Below the pieces are notes generated by a model. It searched no databases. It saw nothing but the letters and a program-made list of their open reading frames with translations, and had not been told where the DNA came from. The position numbers and the translations under genes were made by a program. From contig NZ_SWAR01000003.1 of NCBI RefSeq assembly GCF_006386545.1, positions 124,001-188,000 of the forward strand: a stretch of 64,000 nt of DNA, in the 5' to 3' direction. Source of the stretch: Methylibium rhizosphaerae (GTDB lineage Bacteria > Pseudomonadota > Gammaproteobacteria > Burkholderiales > Burkholderiaceae_C). Positions 61,326-64,000 of the stretch are shown one piece after another. How positions within the stretch are numbered: the first letter of the stretch is position 1; each line of letters starts with the position of its first letter.

Positions 61326-62588
61326 TCAGCCGCCGCGGCGCATCATGTCGAAGAAGTCGTGGTTGTTCTTGGTGGACTTCATCTTGTCGAGGATGAACTC
61401 CATCGCCTCGATCTCGTCCATCGGGTAGAGCAGCTTTCGCAGGATCCAGCTCTTCTGGAGGATCTCGGGCTTGAGCAGCAGTTCTTCGCGGCGCGTGCCG
61501 GACTTGTTCAGCAGGATCGACGGATACACGCGCTTCTCGGCCATGCGGCGATCCAGGTGGATTTCGCAGTTGCCGGTGCCCTTGAATTCTTCGTAGATCA
61601 CCTCGTCCATGCGGCTGCCGGTGTCGATCAGCGCCGTGCCGATGATGGTGAGGGAGCCGCCTTCCTCGACGTTGCGCGCAGCGCCGAAGAAGCGCTTCGG
61701 GCGCTGCAGCGCGTTGGCGTCCACCCCGCCGGTCAGCACCTTGCCGGAAGAGGGCAGCACGTTGTTGTAGGCGCGGGCCAGGCGGGTGATCGAGTCCAGC
61801 AGGATCACCACGTCCTTGCGCAATTCGACCAGGCGCTTGGCGCGCTCGATCACCATTTCTGCGACCTGCACGTGGCGCGCCGCCGGCTCGTCGAAGGTGG
61901 AGCTGATGACCTCGCCGCGCACGGTGCGCTGCATCTCGGTCACTTCTTCCGGCCGCTCGTCGACCAGCAGGACGATGAGGTAGACGTCCGGGTGGTTGGC
62001 GACGATGGCGTGCGCCAGGTGCTGCATCATCACCGTCTTGCCGCTCTTGGGCGGCGCCACCAGCAGCGCGCGCTGGCCTTTGCCGATGGGCGCGATGAGG
62101 TCGATGATGCGGCTGGTGATGTTCTCTTCGCCCTTGATCTCGCGCTCGAGCTTGAACTGCTCCTTCGGGAAGAGCGGCGTCAAGTTCTCGAACATGATCT
62201 TGTGCTTGCTCTCCTCGGGCGTGAGGCCGTTCACACGGTCGACCTTCACCAGCGCAAAGTAGCGCTCGCCGTCCTTCGGCACCCTCACTTCGCCTTCGAT
62301 GGCGTCGCCGGTGTGCAGGTTGAAGCGCCGGATCTGGCTCGGCGACAGGTAGATGTCGTCGGTGCTCGCCAGATAGCTCGTGTCGGGCGAACGCAGGAAG
62401 CCGAAGCCGTCGGGCAGGACCTCAAGCACGCCGTCGCCGAAGATCTGCTCGCCGTGCTTGGCGCGCTTCTTCATGATCGCGAACATCAGCTCCTGCTTGC
62501 GCATGCGGCCGGTGTTTTCGATCTCCAGCTCCTCGGCCATCTTGGTCAGAGCCGAGATGTGCTGTGCTTTGAGTTCGGATAGATGCAT
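61326..62588 (-). CDS. rho: Transcription termination factor Rho
   Basis: Hexameric RNA-dependent ATPase that ends transcription, 420 residues. The N-terminal region has the Rho N domain ([20 protein letters not shown]) and the cold-shock-like RNA-binding domain near 48-120 ([16 protein letters not shown]). The ATPase has Walker A APPKSGKT at 178-185 and Walker [17 protein letters not shown] near 262-277. Length matches E. coli (419). It has a long leader and a promoter embedded in the end of trxA. Confidence 0.98.
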   Translation of the reverse strand: MHLSELKAQHISALTKMAEELEIENTGRMRKQELMFAIMKKRAKHGEQIFGDGVLEVLPDGFGFLRSPDTSYLASTDDIYLSPSQIRRFNLHTGDAIEGEVRVPKDGERYFALVKVDRVNGLTPEESKHKIMFENLTPLFPKEQFKLEREIKGEENITSRIIDLIAPIGKGQRALLVAPPKSGKTVMMQHLAHAIVANHPDVYLIVLLVDERPEEVTEMQRTVRGEVISSTFDEPAARHVQVAEMVIERAKRLVELRKDVVILLDSITRLARAYNNVLPSSGKVLTGGVDANALQRPKRFFGAARNVEEGGSLTIIGTALIDTGSRMDEVIYEEFKGTGNCEIHLDRRMAEKRVYPSILLNKSGTRREELLLKPEILQKSWILRKLLYPMDEIEAMEFILDKMKSTKNNHDFFDMMRRGG

Positions 62589-62809
62589 GAGGGATCACCC
62601 TTCAACGGGAACCGTCTCTTGCCAGGCAAGACGGCTGGAGTTCTGTCGGCGGCGGATGTGCGTGTCTCTCGCACAACCTCGCAATCGAGCGTCTAAGTAC
62701 TGAACGCGGGATGTTGGGGCCGACTCGACGCGAATGAAGCCTTGCGTCGTGGCTATCAAGGGCAGCCGGGCGGTGGCTTGTGGCTCACTCGCCCGGTGCA
62801 ATTGGCGGG
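62589..62809 (-). promoter_or_regulatory. Long rho leader with stem-loops
   Basis: About 214 nt separate the predicted rho start site from the rho ATG. One stem-loop, CCGGGCG with CGCCCGG (62766-62772 and 62790-62796), lies early. A second, CCGTCT with AGACGG (62612-62617 and 62629-62634), lies close to the ribosome site. No convincing leader peptide with an ATG is visible. E. coli rho is autoregulated through its leader, so the same is inferred here. Confidence 0.5.
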
Positions 62810-62840
62810 ATTATAGGTGACCGTCGAGGAAGGCCGTCAA
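62810..62840 (-). promoter_or_regulatory. rho promoter overlapping the end of trxA
   Basis: On the minus strand TTGACG (62840-62835) and TATAAT (62815-62810) are separated by 19 bp. The -10 is a perfect consensus and overlaps the trxA stop codon. The spacer is slightly long. Confidence 0.6.
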
Positions 62841-63140
62841 CTGGGCCTTGGAAAGAGCACCCACCTTGGTGGCGGCCAGCTGGCCGCCCTTGAACAGCAT
62901 CAGGGTGGGGATGCCGCGGATACCGAACTTGGCCGGCACTTCGCGGTTCTCGTCGACGTTCATCTTTGCGATCTGCAGCTTGCTGCCGTAGTCCTTGGCG
63001 ACTTCGTCGAGGATCGGGGCGATCATCTTGCAGGGGCCGCACCACTCGGCCCAGTAGTCCACCAGCACCGGCTTGTCGGCCTTCAGGACGTCACCATCGA
63101 AGGACGCGTCGGAGATGTGTTTGATCAGTTCACTGCTCAT
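62811..63140 (-). CDS. trxA: Thioredoxin
   Basis: Small disulfide reductase of 109 residues with the active site WCGPC at residues 33-37 and the family strands [13 protein letters not shown] and [14 protein letters not shown] with its cis-proline. Length matches E. coli TrxA (109). ATG 63140 follows GAGGA; an upstream start would add a non-conserved leader. It lies upstream of rho, and the rho promoter overlaps its stop, so rho may also be read from the trxA transcript. Divergent from the nuclease gene. Confidence 0.97.
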   Translation of the reverse strand: MSSELIKHISDASFDGDVLKADKPVLVDYWAEWCGPCKMIAPILDEVAKDYGSKLQIAKMNVDENREVPAKFGIRGIPTLMLFKGGQLAATKVGALSKAQLTAFLDGHL

Positions 63141-63269
63141 TTTTTGATCCTCAGGCAGGCACCAGGGCCAAGGCACAATGATTCTGACATAAAGCCTACT
63201 GCCTCGTTCTCAAGCGGCGCCCCGTGGCCGCTATGGGCTTGATAGCCGCAAAGCGCCTTTCCCCCTGCC

Positions 63270-64000
63270 TTGACGACCTCCCTCGAATCCCGTGCCCTGG
63301 CCCTTGCGGCGGTGACGCCCGCATGGTGGCGGCAGTTTGCCGAACGGTTGGCCGGCTGGACTCTCGAAGCGGGCGTTTCGCCGCGCGACCTCACCGTGCT
63401 GCTGCCGTTCGCTCAGTTGCTGCCCTGGGCGCGCGAGGCGTGGGCGGGCGTTTCGCCGGGCGGCTGGTCGCCGCGGTTCGAGACGCCGCAGACGCTCGCG
63501 GTTTCGCTGGCACCGGCGCATGCAGGTGTCGCCTCGGACGTCAGCTTCGACGTGACCACCGACCGGCTCACGGCGGCGGGGCTCCTGCGTTCGCAGAGCT
63601 GGGCGCTCGACTGGGCGCGCACCGACCGGCGCGCCTTCGATCAGGGCGTGGCCCGTGTCGTCGAGACCGCCCACGCCTTCGCCCGCAAGGCTGCGGCCGT
63701 GCTTCCGGCAGAGCGCGCTGCCTACTGGCAGCGCGCTCGCGTCCTGCTCAATCCTGCCGGCAACATCGGCAGCACCGAGCGCCTGTTGGCGCGCGTGGCG
63801 CTGGAGTGGGCCGCGGCGTCCAGTGCGCCTGTCACTGATGTGCTGTTCGAGCCGCACGGCGGGGCCTGGGCCGGGCTGGTGGCAGCAGGGCGTGACGCCC
63901 TCGTCGACACGGTGCTGCATCACGCGGCCGGCATCGGCCTGCCGGCCCTGCGCCTGGTCGCCGACGCCGAGCCGCAGCGGGCCTTCGAGGCGGTGCTCAC
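63270..64000 (+). CDS. AddB-like PD-(D/E)XK nuclease family protein, 5' part
   Basis: An open frame runs from about 63246 to the right edge without a stop, so only the first 243 residues are present. The N-terminus resembles large betaproteobacterial AddB-like proteins of the PD-(D/E)XK nuclease family, which pair with a RecB-like helicase in double-strand break repair. The catalytic nuclease domain would lie at the unseen C-terminus. TTG 63270 (then TTSLES) is the first start in frame; GTG 63312 (then TPAWW) is an alternative. The divergent gap to trxA is 129 bp. Identity is moderate because only the N-terminal part is visible. Confidence 0.6.
   Translation, partial: MTTSLESRALALAAVTPAWWRQFAERLAGWTLEAGVSPRDLTVLLPFAQLLPWAREAWAGVSPGGWSPRFETPQTLAVSLAPAHAGVASDVSFDVTTDRLTAAGLLRSQSWALDWARTDRRAFDQGVARVVETAHAFARKAAAVLPAERAAYWQRARVLLNPAGNIGSTERLLARVALEWAAASSAPVTDVLFEPHGGAWAGLVAAGRDALVDTVLHHAAGIGLPALRLVADAEPQRAFEAVL

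Noticed and set aside
62595-62801. 68-codon frame in the rho leader as a possible leader peptide
   Set aside because: It would need a TTG start without ribosome site and has no known leader-peptide features.

Overview
This 64 kb window is chromosomal DNA from a high-GC betaproteobacterium. The order of Burkholderiales is most likely, and within it the Rubrivivax/Leptothrix/Caldimonas neighbourhood. The assignment is an inference. It rests on the betaproteobacterial form of the nuo operon followed by NUDIX and DUF1178 genes, the kbl plus short-chain threonine dehydrogenase pair, a Pseudomonas-type gts glucose transporter, the pst-phoU-phoB-phoR block and the rho/trxA arrangement. Coding density is very high. 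No gap exceeds about 230 bp. I see no tRNA, rRNA, insertion sequence, prophage or CRISPR array.

Layout. 0-7.8 kb: the 3' end of nuoG and then nuoHIJKLMN, the membrane half of respiratory complex I, ending at a hairpin. 7.8-13.4 kb: housekeeping genes (NUDIX hydrolase, DUF1178, FAD-linked oxidase, DUF2069, YihY) and a PAS-PAS-GGDEF cyclase. The YihY and GGDEF genes converge on a 105-bp array made entirely of 7-bp repeats. 13.5-16.4 kb: an XRE-cupin regulator divergent from a threonine-to-glycine operon (kbl, SDR threonine dehydrogenase), with a 16-bp palindrome between them. 16.5-18.2 kb: a YCII protein and an ECF42-like sigma factor. 18.2-23.6 kb: Mpo1-like protein, alpha/beta hydrolase with metY, CBS protein, aroC and an aldo/keto reductase. 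23.7-28.1 kb: an RND efflux adaptor and pump. 28.2-33.6 kb: a phasin-like gene, then a LacI-type regulator divergent from gntK and a three-gene TRAP transporter, apparently a gluconate uptake and phosphorylation operon with TAGCGCT operators. 33.7-40.1 kb: a large hybrid histidine kinase and a TldD/PmbA-type protease pair. 40.2-47.0 kb: a sugar operon on the minus strand (gtsABCD, then two tandem AGE-family epimerases). 47.1-52.3 kb: a GGDEF protein, then a two-component pair next to a Tat-exported binding protein, and a fasciclin lipoprotein. 52.5-59.2 kb: the phosphate regulon pstSCAB-phoU-phoB-phoR. 59.2-64 kb: a polytopic membrane protein, rpmE2, rho, trxA and the start of an AddB-like nuclease gene.

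How the genes work together. Two nutrient circuits stand out. The phosphate circuit includes convincing PhoB boxes in both orientations between pstS and the fasciclin gene, so the fasciclin lipoprotein is probably a Pho regulon member. The carbon circuits (gluconate TRAP plus GntK; gts plus AGE epimerases) feed hexoses and hexonates into central metabolism. Both the gtsA and pstS binding-protein genes are followed by strong intercistronic terminators, which would keep the binding protein in excess over the permease.

I did not find an obviously new defence or biosynthetic system. The most unusual signals are the heptad repeat array, the divergent Pho boxes, the binding-protein/two-component cluster, the tandem AGE paralogues and the extra TldD/PmbA pair.
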